Shown: positions 13,629 through 22,264, counted from the first letter of the stretch. The stretch: 64,000 bases of DNA from Dyella ginsengisoli LA-4 (GCF_000334915.1 NZ_AMSF01000015.1:248001-312000); one strand, 5' to 3'. Numbers and translations: made by a program. Notes: generated from the letters alone by a model not told the origin.

Positions 13629-13719
13629 GGCGGCGCTCCCCTCTTTACTCGCGCCTAGTCTCGGCGCCTGCCGCCCGGGAAGCAATCGCTGCGTGAACGC
13701 AGCCGTGCCGCAATACGTT

Positions 13720-14130
13720 TCAACCGGGCCCGGAGCCGCCCTCTTTCAGGCGCCGCAACTCGGCGCGATCGTGCTTGTCGGGTCGGCCGGACGGACGTGG
13801 CGCAAGCGTCAAACGGCGAGTGGCGCGCGCGGCTTCGCGAGCCTTCCGGCTGGCGTCGCTTTCGCGATAAAGCGCCTGCGCGACCGGTGCCGGCCCGCGT
13901 TGCGCGGACAGGCAAAGCACCTCGACCTCCATCGTTTCCTCACCGCGACGGATCACCAGTCGGTCGCCCGCGCGCACCGCACGCGCCGCCTTGCAGGGAC
14001 CGCCGTTGAGCTCGACCTTGCCGCCGCCGACCGCCTGCTTGGCCAGGCTTCGGGTTTTGAAGAACCGGGCCGCCCACAGCCACACATCGATACGCAGGTC
14101 GTCAGCCGGAGTGCATTTCGCTTCGCTCAT
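13720..14130 (-). CDS. hslR: Heat shock protein 15 (HslR), S4-domain RNA-binding protein
   Basis: HslR binds stalled 50S subunits carrying a peptidyl-tRNA and helps recycle them. The 136-residue protein starts with an S4 domain: RIDVWLWAARFFKTRSLAKQAVGGGKVELNGG followed by AVRAGDRLVIRRGEETMEVEVL, matching the Hsp15 pattern DKWLW.ARFYKTR. The C-terminal part is basic (RRLTLAPRPSGRPDKHDRAELRRLKEG), as expected for nucleic-acid binding. The start is ATG 14130. It is divergent from the small membrane protein at 14174. Confidence 0.92.
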   Translation of the reverse strand: MSEAKCTPADDLRIDVWLWAARFFKTRSLAKQAVGGGKVELNGGPCKAARAVRAGDRLVIRRGEETMEVEVLCLSAQRGPAPVAQALYRESDASRKAREAARATRRLTLAPRPSGRPDKHDRAELRRLKEGGSGPG

Positions 14131-14173
14131 GACGGCATTATGGTCGACCGGACCGCACCGAGGAAAAGCCCAC

Positions 14174-14437
14174 ATGGACCCGACCCTGCAACCCTGGATC
14201 ATGGCCGGCATCGCCTTCGTCTCCGGTTTCATGCTGGCACGGTCGATCTATCGGCAAGCGAAGCCGACCAGCCGGCCCGCACCGCCGCGCATCGACGACG
14301 AGGCTGTCGACGCCGCGATCCGCGCGAACAAGATCATCGAGGCGATCAAGCAGTACCGGGACCGCACCGGCTGCGGCCTGAAGCAGGCAAAGGAAGCGGT
14401 CGAGCAACGGGCTCGCGAGCTGGGCATGCGCCGTTGA
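14174..14437 (+). CDS. Membrane-anchored mini-protein with ribosomal L7/L12 C-terminal-like segment
   Basis: An 87-residue protein. Residues 6-24 (hydrophobic, QPWIMAGIAFVSGFMLA) form one membrane segment, a Pro-rich linker follows, and residues 51-85 (NKIIEAIKQYRDRTGCGLKQAKEAVEQRA) resemble the helix-turn-helix of the bL12 C-terminal domain, in which a TGLGLKEAK-type motif contacts translation factors. Small proteins with a single L12-like C-terminal motif are known as uncharacterised families; the function is not known. The start at ATG 14174 is the first Met giving the hydrophobic N-terminus. It lies 4 bases before the end of the convergent AEC transporter gene. Confidence 0.7.
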   Translation: MDPTLQPWIMAGIAFVSGFMLARSIYRQAKPTSRPAPPRIDDEAVDAAIRANKIIEAIKQYRDRTGCGLKQAKEAVEQRARELGMRR

Positions 14438-14441
14438 ACCG

Positions 14442-15344
14442 CTAGCCCCCCATCAGCAGGTTCGCCAGCGGCACCGTCGCCAGCGACAGCACGATGCCGG
14501 CGCCCAGCACGGTGTTGGCCAGGCGCGGTTCCAGTTCGTACTGGTCGGCCAGGATCGCCGCGGAGATCATCGGCGCCATCGCCGCCTGCAGCACGCCGAC
14601 CACCAGGGTCAGGCCGGTGACGCCGGCGAGCATGCCCAGTCCCCATCCGGCCAGCGGTGCGAGCGCCAGCTTCCAGGCCAGCCCGCTGGACAGCGCGCCG
14701 AGCTGGTCGCGGTGCAGGTGCAGCTTGAACTGCAGTCCCACCGAGAACAGCGCCAGCGGCGTCAGCGTCTGGCCCAGCTGCAGGAGCAGGTGATCTAGCG
14801 CCTCCGGCCAGCCGCCGGCAAGACCGGCGACGACACCCACCAGCAGCGCGATGAACGCCGGAAAGGTGGCGATCCGGCGCACCACCAGCGCCACGCTGGG
14901 CTGGCGTCCGGAGTACAGCGAAGCCACCACGATGCCGCCGGCGGCCAGCAACGGAAAGCAGCCGAGCTGGTCGGACACCACCGCCAGCGCCAGCCCCGGC
15001 TGCCCGTGCATCGCCTGCACCATCGGGTAGCCCATGAACGAGGTATTGCCCAGGCCGCACACCAGGGTCAGCGCGCCGATGCGCGAGCGCGACCAGCCGA
15101 ACAGGCGCCCCAGCACCGCGAACAGCAGCCAGGCGCCGAAGAAGGTCACCCACATCGTCGCCACCGGAAACCACAGGTGCCGGTCGAAGTGCACGCGCGG
15201 GATCATCGCCAGCACCAGTGCCGGCAGCGCGATGTTCAGCACCCACCAGTTCAGTCCGGCCACGATCCCGGACGGGGGACGGGCGAAGCGCGCCACCAGG
15301 GCGCCCAGCACCAGACACACGAACAGCAACAGCAACGCACTCAT
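14442..15344 (-). CDS. AEC family transporter (auxin efflux carrier-type permease)
   Basis: A 300-residue integral membrane protein with about ten hydrophobic segments. Family features are the N-terminal half ending in a GALTLVCGLGNTSFMGYPM segment, the conserved mid-protein Asn/Gly-rich re-entrant region, and a repeat-like second half including TPLALFSVGLQFKL and AMAPMISAAILADQYELEPRLANTVLGAGIVLSLAT. Members move organic acids or similar anions across the inner membrane; the substrate cannot be read from sequence. The start at ATG 15344 (MSALLLLFVCLVLGAL) is preferred over one eight codons earlier. Confidence 0.9.
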   Translation of the reverse strand: MSALLLLFVCLVLGALVARFARPPSGIVAGLNWWVLNIALPALVLAMIPRVHFDRHLWFPVATMWVTFFGAWLLFAVLGRLFGWSRSRIGALTLVCGLGNTSFMGYPMVQAMHGQPGLALAVVSDQLGCFPLLAAGGIVVASLYSGRQPSVALVVRRIATFPAFIALLVGVVAGLAGGWPEALDHLLLQLGQTLTPLALFSVGLQFKLHLHRDQLGALSSGLAWKLALAPLAGWGLGMLAGVTGLTLVVGVLQAAMAPMISAAILADQYELEPRLANTVLGAGIVLSLATVPLANLLMGG

Positions 15345-15475
15345 CGACGGCGACGGCCCGCACAACACAAAGCGTCATTAGACGCGATGCAACATGAGTC
15401 AGGGAAGCCGGACCAAGGTCGCGCCGGCGCATCGGCGATAATCGGCGCCCCGCCGCCCCGGATCCGTGCCTCGAG

Positions 15476-16612
15476 ATGACCGACTCCACCCACCGCGTGC
15501 ACGGCCTGGCCGGCGACGAGATCGCTCCGGACTGGCCCGCCCTCACCGAGGCGGAGCTGTCCAGCGTGCTGGCCACGATGCCCGCGGCCGGCGGCTTGCG
15601 GCGCGTGCTCTGGCGCAGTCCGCGCCCGCTGTCCGCGGCCGGCCTGGTCGAGACCGCGCGCGGCAGCACTGTCTTCGTCAAGCGACACCACGTGAGCGTG
15701 CGCGCGGCCGCCACGCTGGCCGAGGAGCACGCCCTGCTCGAGCACCTGCATCGCCACGGACTGCCGGTAGTCGAGGTGCTCGCCGACTGCGACGGCCAGA
15801 CCGCCCTCGCGCACGGCGACTGGACCTACGAGGTCCACACCGTTGCCCGCGGCGAGGACCTCTATCGCGACACGATCTCGTGGCAACCGCCCGACCGACT
15901 CGCCCATGCGCGCACCGCCGGCCGCATGCTGGCCCGGCTGCACGCGGCCTCCGCCAGCTATTCCGCCGCCCAGCGCGGGACGCACATCCTGGTCGCACGC
16001 AGCGAACTGGCGACGGCCGCCGATCCGGTAGCCACGCTGCGCTCGCAGCTCCCGCAGCGCCCCGCCCTCGCCGCCTACCTCGCGCGCCGCGACTGGCCAC
16101 GCGACCTCGAGCGGCTGTTCGCGCCCTGGCGGGCAGCGCAGCCGGCGCTGGTGCGGCAGCCGCGGCTGTGGACGCACGGCGACTGGCACGTCTCCAACCT
16201 GTGCTGGAGCGGCGGCGGCGACACGGCCGAGGTGACCTGCGTGCTCGACTTCGGACTGGCCGCCTGCAACTTCGCCCTGTTCGACCTGGCCACCGCGATC
16301 GAGCGCAACGCGATCGCCTGGCTGGCGCTCGACGCGGGTGACGCCGCCGCCCGCCCCGACATCGCGCGGGCGCTCATCGCCGGCTACCGCGAGGAGCGGC
16401 CACTCGGCACCGACGAGCTACACCTGCTCGCCGACCTGCTGCCGGTGGTGCACGTGGATTTCGCGCTGTCGGAAGTGGAGTACTTCCACGGCATCACCCG
16501 CTCGGCGCACGCGGCCGACGTGGCCTACGACACCTTCCTAATCGGCCATGCCGCGTGGTTCGAGGACGCTCCCGGACAGCGTCTGCTGGCAGCGATCCGC
16601 GACGCGGGCTGA
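15476..16612 (+). CDS. APH-fold small-molecule kinase (phosphotransferase family)
   Basis: A 378-residue protein with the aminoglycoside-phosphotransferase fold: a nucleotide-binding lobe containing TVFVKRHH (Lys for ATP) and EEHALLEHLHRHGLPV, the catalytic loop THGDWHVSN and the metal-binding VLDFGLA. Substrates in this fold include thiamine, choline, homoserine, sugars and antibiotics, and none is indicated directly. It ends about 60 bases before a TPP riboswitch and transport genes for thiamine on the same strand, which makes a thiamine-related kinase conceivable, but the gene is upstream of, not under, the riboswitch. There is no sign that it is an antibiotic-resistance gene. Confidence 0.8.
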   Translation: MTDSTHRVHGLAGDEIAPDWPALTEAELSSVLATMPAAGGLRRVLWRSPRPLSAAGLVETARGSTVFVKRHHVSVRAAATLAEEHALLEHLHRHGLPVVEVLADCDGQTALAHGDWTYEVHTVARGEDLYRDTISWQPPDRLAHARTAGRMLARLHAASASYSAAQRGTHILVARSELATAADPVATLRSQLPQRPALAAYLARRDWPRDLERLFAPWRAAQPALVRQPRLWTHGDWHVSNLCWSGGGDTAEVTCVLDFGLAACNFALFDLATAIERNAIAWLALDAGDAAARPDIARALIAGYREERPLGTDELHLLADLLPVVHVDFALSEVEYFHGITRSAHAADVAYDTFLIGHAAWFEDAPGQRLLAAIRDAG

Positions 16613-16672
16613 GCGGGTCCGGAACCGGCGCGGCTCCCATCGCGCGGGCTTTCATGTTTCAATAGCGGTCTT

Positions 16673-16757
16673 GAAGCGGGGGTGCCCGGTCGAACGGCCG
16701 GGCTGAGAGAGTCCCTTGGAACCTGATCCGGTTCGCACCGGCGTAGGGAGCTTGCAG
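16673..16757 (+). promoter_or_regulatory. TPP riboswitch (THI element)
   Basis: The leader has the THI-box landmarks in order: GGGGGTGCCC, GGCTGAGAG, CCCTTGGAACCTGATCCGG, CACCGGCGTAGGGAG. These correspond to the pyrimidine-sensing CUGAGA and the pyrophosphate-sensing ACCUGAUC and GCGUAGGGA parts of the thiamine pyrophosphate aptamer. It ends about 70 bases before the TonB-receptor start, close enough for translational or transcriptional control. High TPP should switch off the receptor and the permease behind it. Boundaries are estimated from the conserved core. Confidence 0.95.
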
Positions 16758-16829
16758 CAACCATGGCGCACGTCCGTGCGTCGTGCGCGCGCCGTCGCTT
16801 CGTCCTGCCCATTCGAGACGACGACGACC

Positions 16830-19028
16830 ATGACCCTGCACCGCACGCCCCTCGCCACTGCCCTGCTCGCTGCCCTGGCGATCGCGCCGCTGTGCGCCCG
16901 CGCCGCCGACGACGCCGGCCACGACCCGGCCCAGGCGAAGAAACTCGGGACGGTGCAGGTCACCGCCGACGCCGACAAGGGCTACCACGCCGACAGCGCG
17001 CAGGTGGATACGTTCGGCAGCTTCGGCAACGCACCGCTGCACGACACGCCGGCCTCGGTCACCGTGATCACCCGCGACCTGATCGACGACCGCCAGCCGC
17101 GCACGCTCAGCGAACTGGTGCGCACCGATGCGTCGGTCGGCGACAACTACGCGCCCGTGGGCTACTACCAGGACCTGGCGATCCGCGGCTTCGTGCTCGA
17201 CCTGGCCACGGCCTACCGCATGAACGACATGACCATCAACGGCGAGCAGCTGACGCCGCTGGAGGACAAGCAGCGGGTGGAGATCCTCAAGGGCCTGGGT
17301 GGGCTGGAGGCCGGCATCATCGCCCCAGGTGGCATCGTCAACTACGTGACCAAGGGTCCGGCCGACGTGCGCACTGCCACGCTGGGCACCGACTCGCACG
17401 GCTCGCGCTACGCCGCGGTGGACATGGGCGGCTGGCTGACCCCCACCTTCGGCCTGCGTGTGAATGCTGCGCACGAGGCCATGCACTCCTACGTCGAGCA
17501 CACACCGGGCCGGCGCAGCTTCCTCTCGCTCGCCGCCGACTGGAAGATCAGCGACCGCGCCACGCTGCAACTGGACACCGACTACCAGACCAGCGGCCAG
17601 CGCTCGGTGTCCGGCTACCAGCTGCTCGGCGGCACGACGATCCCGGCGCATCCGAGCAACACCCGCCTGCTCGGCTACGAGCCGTGGCAGCAGCCCGTCG
17701 GCATCCACTCCAGCAACACCACCGCGCGCTTCGACTACCGCTTCAGCGACCGCTGGAGCGCCCGGCTCTCGGCCGGTCACAGCCACACCGTGATCAACGA
17801 CAACGTCGCGTTCGCCTACGGCTGCTTCTACGCGCCGCAGTGCGCCACCGGCGAGTACCCGGGCAATTTCTTCGCGCCCAACGGCGACTACGACATCTAC
17901 GATTTCCGCAGCCCGGGCGACACCCGCCAGAACGACGAGGTGCGCGTCGTGCTCAAGGGCGGCTTCGACACAGGCGGCATCGGTCACGAAATCAGCGTCG
18001 GCGCCAGCGCCTTCCGCCGCACGCTGGACCAGCGGCCCTACGTCTACGACTACGTCGGCACCGGCAACATCGACCAGGTGATCCCGCCGTATTTCGCGCC
18101 ATCGCCGAACCAGCCCGGTCCGTCCGCGCGCACGTTCAGCAGCTGGCAGCGCGCGCTGTTCGGCATGGACCGCATCCACCTCGGCGAGCAGTGGCAGCTG
18201 CTGGCCGGCGCCCGCTTCGTGCGCCTGCACGAGCGTGCGTGGGACGACAGCGGCCGGGTGCTCCAGCGCGACACCCGCCTGAGCAAGACCCTGCCGCAGG
18301 CGGCGGTGATGTGGCAGCCGGCCGAGCCGCTGACCGTCTATGCCAGCTACAGCGAGAACCTCGCCCTGGGCGCCGAGGCGCCGTACTGGACCAGCAACGG
18401 CGGCCAGATGCTGGCCCCGGTGCACTCGCGGCAGATCGAGACCGGCGTGAAATACGACTGGAGCGACGCGCTGAGCCTGCAGGCGGCGCTGTACCGCATC
18501 CGCCAGCCCTACCAGTTCGCGCAGCCGGACCACTCGGCGGCCGGCTTCACCTTCGTGCAGCGCGGCCAGGAAGCGCACACCGGCCTGGAGCTGGGCGCCG
18601 ACGGCCGGATCAGCGACGACCTGCGCCTCACCGCCAGCGCGAACCTTATCCAGGCCCGCGCCAGCCACAGCGGCACGCCGGCCTATGAAGGCCACCAGAT
18701 CATCAACGTGCCGCGCCTGCGCACCTCGGTGTACCTGGACTACCGGCTGCCGTTCGCGCACGCGGTCGGCCTGCTGGCCGGCTGGCGCTACGCGAGCGCC
18801 AATCCGGCCACGCCGGACGGCCGTGTCCGCGTGCCGGCATACAACGTGTTCGACGCCGGCCTGCGCTACACCACGACCTGGAGCGATCACCCGATGACCT
18901 GGCACCTGAGCGTGGACAATCTGTTCAACCGCTTCTACTGGCGAGACACCGGCAACACCGGCGGCGACAGCTACCTGTTCCCGGGCGCGCCGCGGTTGGC
19001 GCGGCTGTCGGTCACGGTCGGGTTCTGA
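16830..19028 (+). CDS. TonB-dependent receptor under TPP riboswitch, probable thiamine uptake
   Basis: A 732-residue outer-membrane protein with a signal peptide (cleavage after CARA). The plug domain begins near residue 50 (TPASVTVITRDLIDDRQPRTL) and contains LAIRGFVLD, QRVEILKGLGGLEAGIIAPGGIVNYVTKGP, typical of TonB plugs. The rest is an Arg/Tyr/Trp-rich 22-strand barrel pattern ending in Phe (LSVTVGF), the usual C-terminal residue. Most annotation would call it a siderophore receptor. The TPP riboswitch directly upstream and the PnuC-type permease two bases downstream point to thiamine or a thiamine precursor. The start at ATG 16830 gives the signal peptide. Confidence 0.92.
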   Translation: MTLHRTPLATALLAALAIAPLCARAADDAGHDPAQAKKLGTVQVTADADKGYHADSAQVDTFGSFGNAPLHDTPASVTVITRDLIDDRQPRTLSELVRTDASVGDNYAPVGYYQDLAIRGFVLDLATAYRMNDMTINGEQLTPLEDKQRVEILKGLGGLEAGIIAPGGIVNYVTKGPADVRTATLGTDSHGSRYAAVDMGGWLTPTFGLRVNAAHEAMHSYVEHTPGRRSFLSLAADWKISDRATLQLDTDYQTSGQRSVSGYQLLGGTTIPAHPSNTRLLGYEPWQQPVGIHSSNTTARFDYRFSDRWSARLSAGHSHTVINDNVAFAYGCFYAPQCATGEYPGNFFAPNGDYDIYDFRSPGDTRQNDEVRVVLKGGFDTGGIGHEISVGASAFRRTLDQRPYVYDYVGTGNIDQVIPPYFAPSPNQPGPSARTFSSWQRALFGMDRIHLGEQWQLLAGARFVRLHERAWDDSGRVLQRDTRLSKTLPQAAVMWQPAEPLTVYASYSENLALGAEAPYWTSNGGQMLAPVHSRQIETGVKYDWSDALSLQAALYRIRQPYQFAQPDHSAAGFTFVQRGQEAHTGLELGADGRISDDLRLTASANLIQARASHSGTPAYEGHQIINVPRLRTSVYLDYRLPFAHAVGLLAGWRYASANPATPDGRVRVPAYNVFDAGLRYTTTWSDHPMTWHLSVDNLFNRFYWRDTGNTGGDSYLFPGAPRLARLSVTVGF

Positions 19029-19030
19029 CC

Positions 19031-19606
19031 GTGTCCTGGATCGAACTGACCGGAGCGGTGATCAGCGCCTGGGCGGTGTGGCTGACCGCGCGCCGGCGGC
19101 AGCTGTGCTGGCCGGTCGGGCTGGCCTCGGTGCTGGTCTACGGCGGCATCTTCGTCGACGCCAGGCTCTACTCCGATGCCCTGCTGCAGCTGGCGTTCGC
19201 CGGCCTGATCGTCTACGGCTGGCAGCGCTGGCGGCGCAACCTCGACGATGACGGCCGGGTACAGGTGGCTCCCCTGCGGTTTACCGAGGCGGCCGGCAAC
19301 GTCGCGCTCGGCGTGATCGGCGCGCTGGCACTGGGTTTCGCCATGCACCGCTGGACCGACGCCGCCCTGCCCTGGCTGGACGCGGCGCTGACCAGCTTCA
19401 GCCTGGTCGCACAGTGGTGGCAGGGGCGGCGCCACCTGGCCGCCTGGTGGCTGTGGATTCTGGTCGACGTGATCTACGTGGGCGAGTACGTCTACAAGGA
19501 CCTGCTGATCACCTCGGTGCTGTACGCCGGCTTCGTGGTGCTCGCCATCCTGGGGCTGCGCGAGTGGCGGCAGGCGCGTGGCGAGGCACCGGTCGTCGCA
19601 GCCTGA
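19031..19606 (+). CDS. pnuT: PnuC/PnuT-type transporter, probable thiamine permease
   Basis: A 191-residue membrane protein of the PnuC family with several hydrophobic segments: WAVWLTARRRQLCWPVGLASVLVYGGIF near the start and WWLWILVDVIYVGEYVYKDLLITSVLYAGF in the second half, matching the family's W-x-x-W-I-x-x-D signature. PnuC proteins carry nicotinamide riboside, riboflavin or thiamine. The GTG start is two bases after the TonB receptor stop, and the pair lies behind a TPP riboswitch, so the thiamine branch (PnuT) is the best choice. The substrate is inference from context. Confidence 0.88.
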   Translation: MSWIELTGAVISAWAVWLTARRRQLCWPVGLASVLVYGGIFVDARLYSDALLQLAFAGLIVYGWQRWRRNLDDDGRVQVAPLRFTEAAGNVALGVIGALALGFAMHRWTDAALPWLDAALTSFSLVAQWWQGRRHLAAWWLWILVDVIYVGEYVYKDLLITSVLYAGFVVLAILGLREWRQARGEAPVVAA

Positions 19607-19671
19607 ACCGGCGCCCGCGCCCCGGGCGTGCGAAGATGGTGCCTCCCGCCGCTACTCCTTTTCCGTTGGAC

Positions 19672-20022
19672 ATGGCTTCAAGCAACTACGACTTCCGACA
19701 GTTCCAGGCCGAACTGGCCGCACTGGACCAGGCCAGGGAAAAGGCGACACCCGAACCGGCACCGGCCGCGCCAGCGGCCCCGACACCGTCACCCGCCCCG
19801 GCCAAGCGCGGTCGCGGCCGCCCCAGCACCAAGGCCGCCGAGGCCGAGCGGATGGCCCGGGCCCGCGAGGAATTCCTCGCCCTGCGCGCGAAATACAATC
19901 TGGGTGTCGGCGACGTGGTGGCGTTCTTCCCGGAAGAGGAAGGCATCGCCTACCTGCAGGCCCTGCTGGCCCAACCGCAGCCGCGCCGCCGCCGCAAACG
20001 GATGGACGATACCGGAGACTAG
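19672..20022 (+). CDS. Small hypothetical protein with AT-hook-like motif
   Basis: A 116-residue protein I do not recognise. Residues 1-25 are a predicted helix, 26-44 an Ala/Pro linker, 47-51 is GRGRP (the AT-hook core that binds the minor groove of AT-rich DNA), 55-100 are charged and helical with a VGDVVAFFPEEEGIAYLQALL segment, and the tail is Arg/Lys-rich (PRRRRKRMDD). The composition suggests a nucleic-acid-binding protein similar in style to small chromatin proteins, but no family is established here. The start could also be ATG 19636, 12 codons earlier. Its end overlaps the convergent kdpE by four bases. Confidence 0.6.
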   Translation: MASSNYDFRQFQAELAALDQAREKATPEPAPAAPAAPTPSPAPAKRGRGRPSTKAAEAERMARAREEFLALRAKYNLGVGDVVAFFPEEEGIAYLQALLAQPQPRRRRKRMDDTGD

Positions 20023-20729
20023 GCCTCGTCCCCGGCCAGGAAGCGGTAACCCACTCCAGGCTCGGTCTTGAGCCAGCGCGGCTCGGCAGGATCGTCGCCG
20101 AGCTTCTGGCGCAGACGCCCGATCACGATGCGCAGGTAGTGGGTGTCCTGCACATGGGTGGCGCCCCAGACCTCGCGCAGCAGCTGTTGCTGGCTGACCA
20201 CCCGGCCGGCATGGCGCAGCAGCATCGCCAGCACGGCGTATTCCTTGCGGGTCAGAGCCACCGGCTCGCCATCCAATGCCACCTCGCGCCTCAGCTGATC
20301 GACCACCAGAAGGCCATCGTCGTAGCGTGGTGCGGCGTCCGGCGCAGCCGTCACGGCCACCCGGCTGCGCAACAGCACGCGCAGCCGCGCCATCAGTTCC
20401 TGGATCCCGAAGGGCTTGGTGACGTAATCGTTGGCGCCGTTGTCCAGCGCACGCACCTTCTGCGCCTCGCTGTCGCGCACCGACAGCATCAGCACCGGCA
20501 CCTGGCTCCATTGGCGCAGCTCGGCAAGCACCTCGTGCCCCTCGCGGTCCGGCAGGCCGATGTCCAGGATCACCAGGTCCGGTGACTGCGTGGCCGCCAG
20601 CGCAAGCCCCTCCTCGGCAGTGGCCGCCTGCAGCACCTGGTAGCCCTCGGCGCGCAGGCCGATGTCGAGGAAACGGCGGATCTGCGCCTCGTCGTCGATC
20701 ACGAGCACGCGTGGTGCGGTCGAAGTCAT
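20019..20729 (-). CDS. kdpE: KdpE-like response regulator
   Basis: KdpE regulators control potassium transport genes on phosphorylation by KdpD. The 236-residue OmpR/PhoB-type protein has a receiver with Asp12/Asp13, phospho-acceptor Asp56 (LVILDIGLPDREG) and Lys105 (VTKPFG), then a winged-helix output with LTRKEYAVLAMLLRHAGRVVSQQQLLREVWG and THYLRIVIGRLRQKL, which is the usual KdpE C-terminal sequence. Its start codon overlaps the end of the kinase gene by four bases. The neighbouring potassium gene is kup, not kdpFABC. Confidence 0.93.
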   Translation of the reverse strand: MTSTAPRVLVIDDEAQIRRFLDIGLRAEGYQVLQAATAEEGLALAATQSPDLVILDIGLPDREGHEVLAELRQWSQVPVLMLSVRDSEAQKVRALDNGANDYVTKPFGIQELMARLRVLLRSRVAVTAAPDAAPRYDDGLLVVDQLRREVALDGEPVALTRKEYAVLAMLLRHAGRVVSQQQLLREVWGATHVQDTHYLRIVIGRLRQKLGDDPAEPRWLKTEPGVGYRFLAGDEA

Positions 20730-22264
20730 GGGCCGGGCTCCGGGGCAGGCGGCAGCGGCAGAACGATGCGGATCACGGTGCCGCCACCTTCGGCGGGCAG
20801 TGCCTCTACCGAGCCGCCGTGCGCACCGACCATGCCACGGCAGATCGACAACCCGAGGCCGGTGCCCTTGTGGCCCCGGTCGCCACGCGAGACGGAATAG
20901 AACATGTCGAAGATGCGCGCGCGCTCGGCTTCGGGAATGCCGGGCCCCCGATCGGCCACGCGGATCGCCAGCCGATCGCCATCCACGGCCAGGTCCACTG
21001 TCACCGGTGCACCGGGCGGCGAGAAATGCGCGGCGTTTTCCAGCACGTTGAACAACGCCTGCTCGATCAGTGCCGGGTGCACGTAGAGCAACACAGTCGC
21101 TTCGGGAAGATGCGTCTCGACCGCCTGCTCCGGGTAATAGCGACGCAGCCGGCCGATCGCCGCCAGCACGATCTCGGCGGCATCGACCCAGTCGCGCTGC
21201 AACTTCAGCGTGCCGTGGCCGAGCCGGGTCATGTCGAGCAGGTTCTGGATGTAGCGGTCCAGCCGCTGGCCCTCGCCGAGGATCGACTGCAGCAACTCGC
21301 CACGCTCTTGCGGCGCCAACTGGGCGTCGTAGCTGGCCAGGGTTCCGGCCGCGCCGATCATCGCCGCCAGCGGCGAACGCAGGTCGTGCGAGACGGAGGA
21401 CAGCAGCGCGTTGCGCAGACGCTCGGTCTCGCCCTGCACGCGCGCCTGCTCCAGCGCCTCGGCCAGCCTGGCGCGCTCGAGCACGCGCGCGATGTCGGCA
21501 AGCATCGCCAGGGCCAGCTCGCGGCGCGGCAGGTCCGGCCCCTCGTCCTCGTCTATCAGCGACAGCGCCACCAGTCCCGCGGCCGGCGCCAGCGGATCGA
21601 CCGGCAGCAGCCAGCAGCCGATCCCGGCGAAGTTCGCCTCGTGGCGACCGGCGGGACGCGCGTGGGCAGCGACCCAGCTGGCGGCGGCCAGTTCGTCCGG
21701 CCCGAGCTCCGGCGTGTCCGACGAGGCAGCGACCACCGCCAGCGCCCCGCGCGGATCCGGCGCGAACAGCATGACGCCGCCGGAGAGCGTGCGCGCCAGC
21801 GCCACCACCGCGGTGTCGCGCACCGCCTGCAGCCCGCCGCAACCGGCCAGCCGCTTGCCCAGGTCGAGCAGGGCGCGGGCGCGCCACTGCGCCTCGCGCA
21901 GCCCCTCCACCTGGGTCGACAACCGCGTCGCCAGCCGGCTGCAGACCAGCGCGACCGCCAGGAACAGCCCCACCGCCAGCACGTCGTCCGGCCGCTCGAT
22001 CGCCAGCGTGTAGCGCGGCTCGGTGAAGAAGAAGTTGTAGCCGACGAAGCACAGCAGCGCGGTGTAGACCGCCACGGTCATGCGTGTGCGCACCGCCACC
22101 ACCAGCACCGCGGTGAGGAACACCAGCGCCAGGTTCGCCACCGACAGATAGCGCTGCGCCACGAAGGCCAGCGCGAAACCCAGCACCGCGACCGCGGTAG
22201 CGAACAGGTAGTCGCCGAGCCGGCGTGAGGCCGGCGACGGCTGCGGGCGGGAAACGTCGATCAT
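20726..22264 (-). CDS. kdpD: Shortened KdpD-like sensor kinase (lacks N-terminal KdpD and Usp domains)
   Basis: Full KdpD is about 900 residues with a cytoplasmic KdpD/Usp region before the membrane part. This 512-residue protein starts almost directly at the membrane domain (DUF4118: LGDYLFATAVAVLGFALAF with ALLCFVGYNFFFTEPRYTLAI), followed by a GAF-like region, the phospho-acceptor helix SSVSHDLRSPLAAMIGAAGTLASY, an N-box LIEQALFNVLENAAHFSPPG and G boxes ADRGPGIP and GHKGTGLGLSICRGM. The start at ATG 22264 is the first Met near the membrane domain; upstream in-frame sequence shows no KdpD domain. Its overlap with kdpE supports a two-component pair. Confidence 0.88.
   Translation of the reverse strand: MIDVSRPQPSPASRRLGDYLFATAVAVLGFALAFVAQRYLSVANLALVFLTAVLVVAVRTRMTVAVYTALLCFVGYNFFFTEPRYTLAIERPDDVLAVGLFLAVALVCSRLATRLSTQVEGLREAQWRARALLDLGKRLAGCGGLQAVRDTAVVALARTLSGGVMLFAPDPRGALAVVAASSDTPELGPDELAAASWVAAHARPAGRHEANFAGIGCWLLPVDPLAPAAGLVALSLIDEDEGPDLPRRELALAMLADIARVLERARLAEALEQARVQGETERLRNALLSSVSHDLRSPLAAMIGAAGTLASYDAQLAPQERGELLQSILGEGQRLDRYIQNLLDMTRLGHGTLKLQRDWVDAAEIVLAAIGRLRRYYPEQAVETHLPEATVLLYVHPALIEQALFNVLENAAHFSPPGAPVTVDLAVDGDRLAIRVADRGPGIPEAERARIFDMFYSVSRGDRGHKGTGLGLSICRGMVGAHGGSVEALPAEGGGTVIRIVLPLPPAPEPGP

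Noticed and set aside
16659..18905. Long minus-strand frame opposite the TonB receptor
   Set aside because: It is antisense to a clear gene and contains no family motif; the receptor sequence explains the region.
19031..19606. PnuC as a nicotinamide riboside transporter linked to pncB/pncC
   Set aside because: The TPP riboswitch and TonB receptor context support thiamine; the NAD salvage genes are far away in the window.
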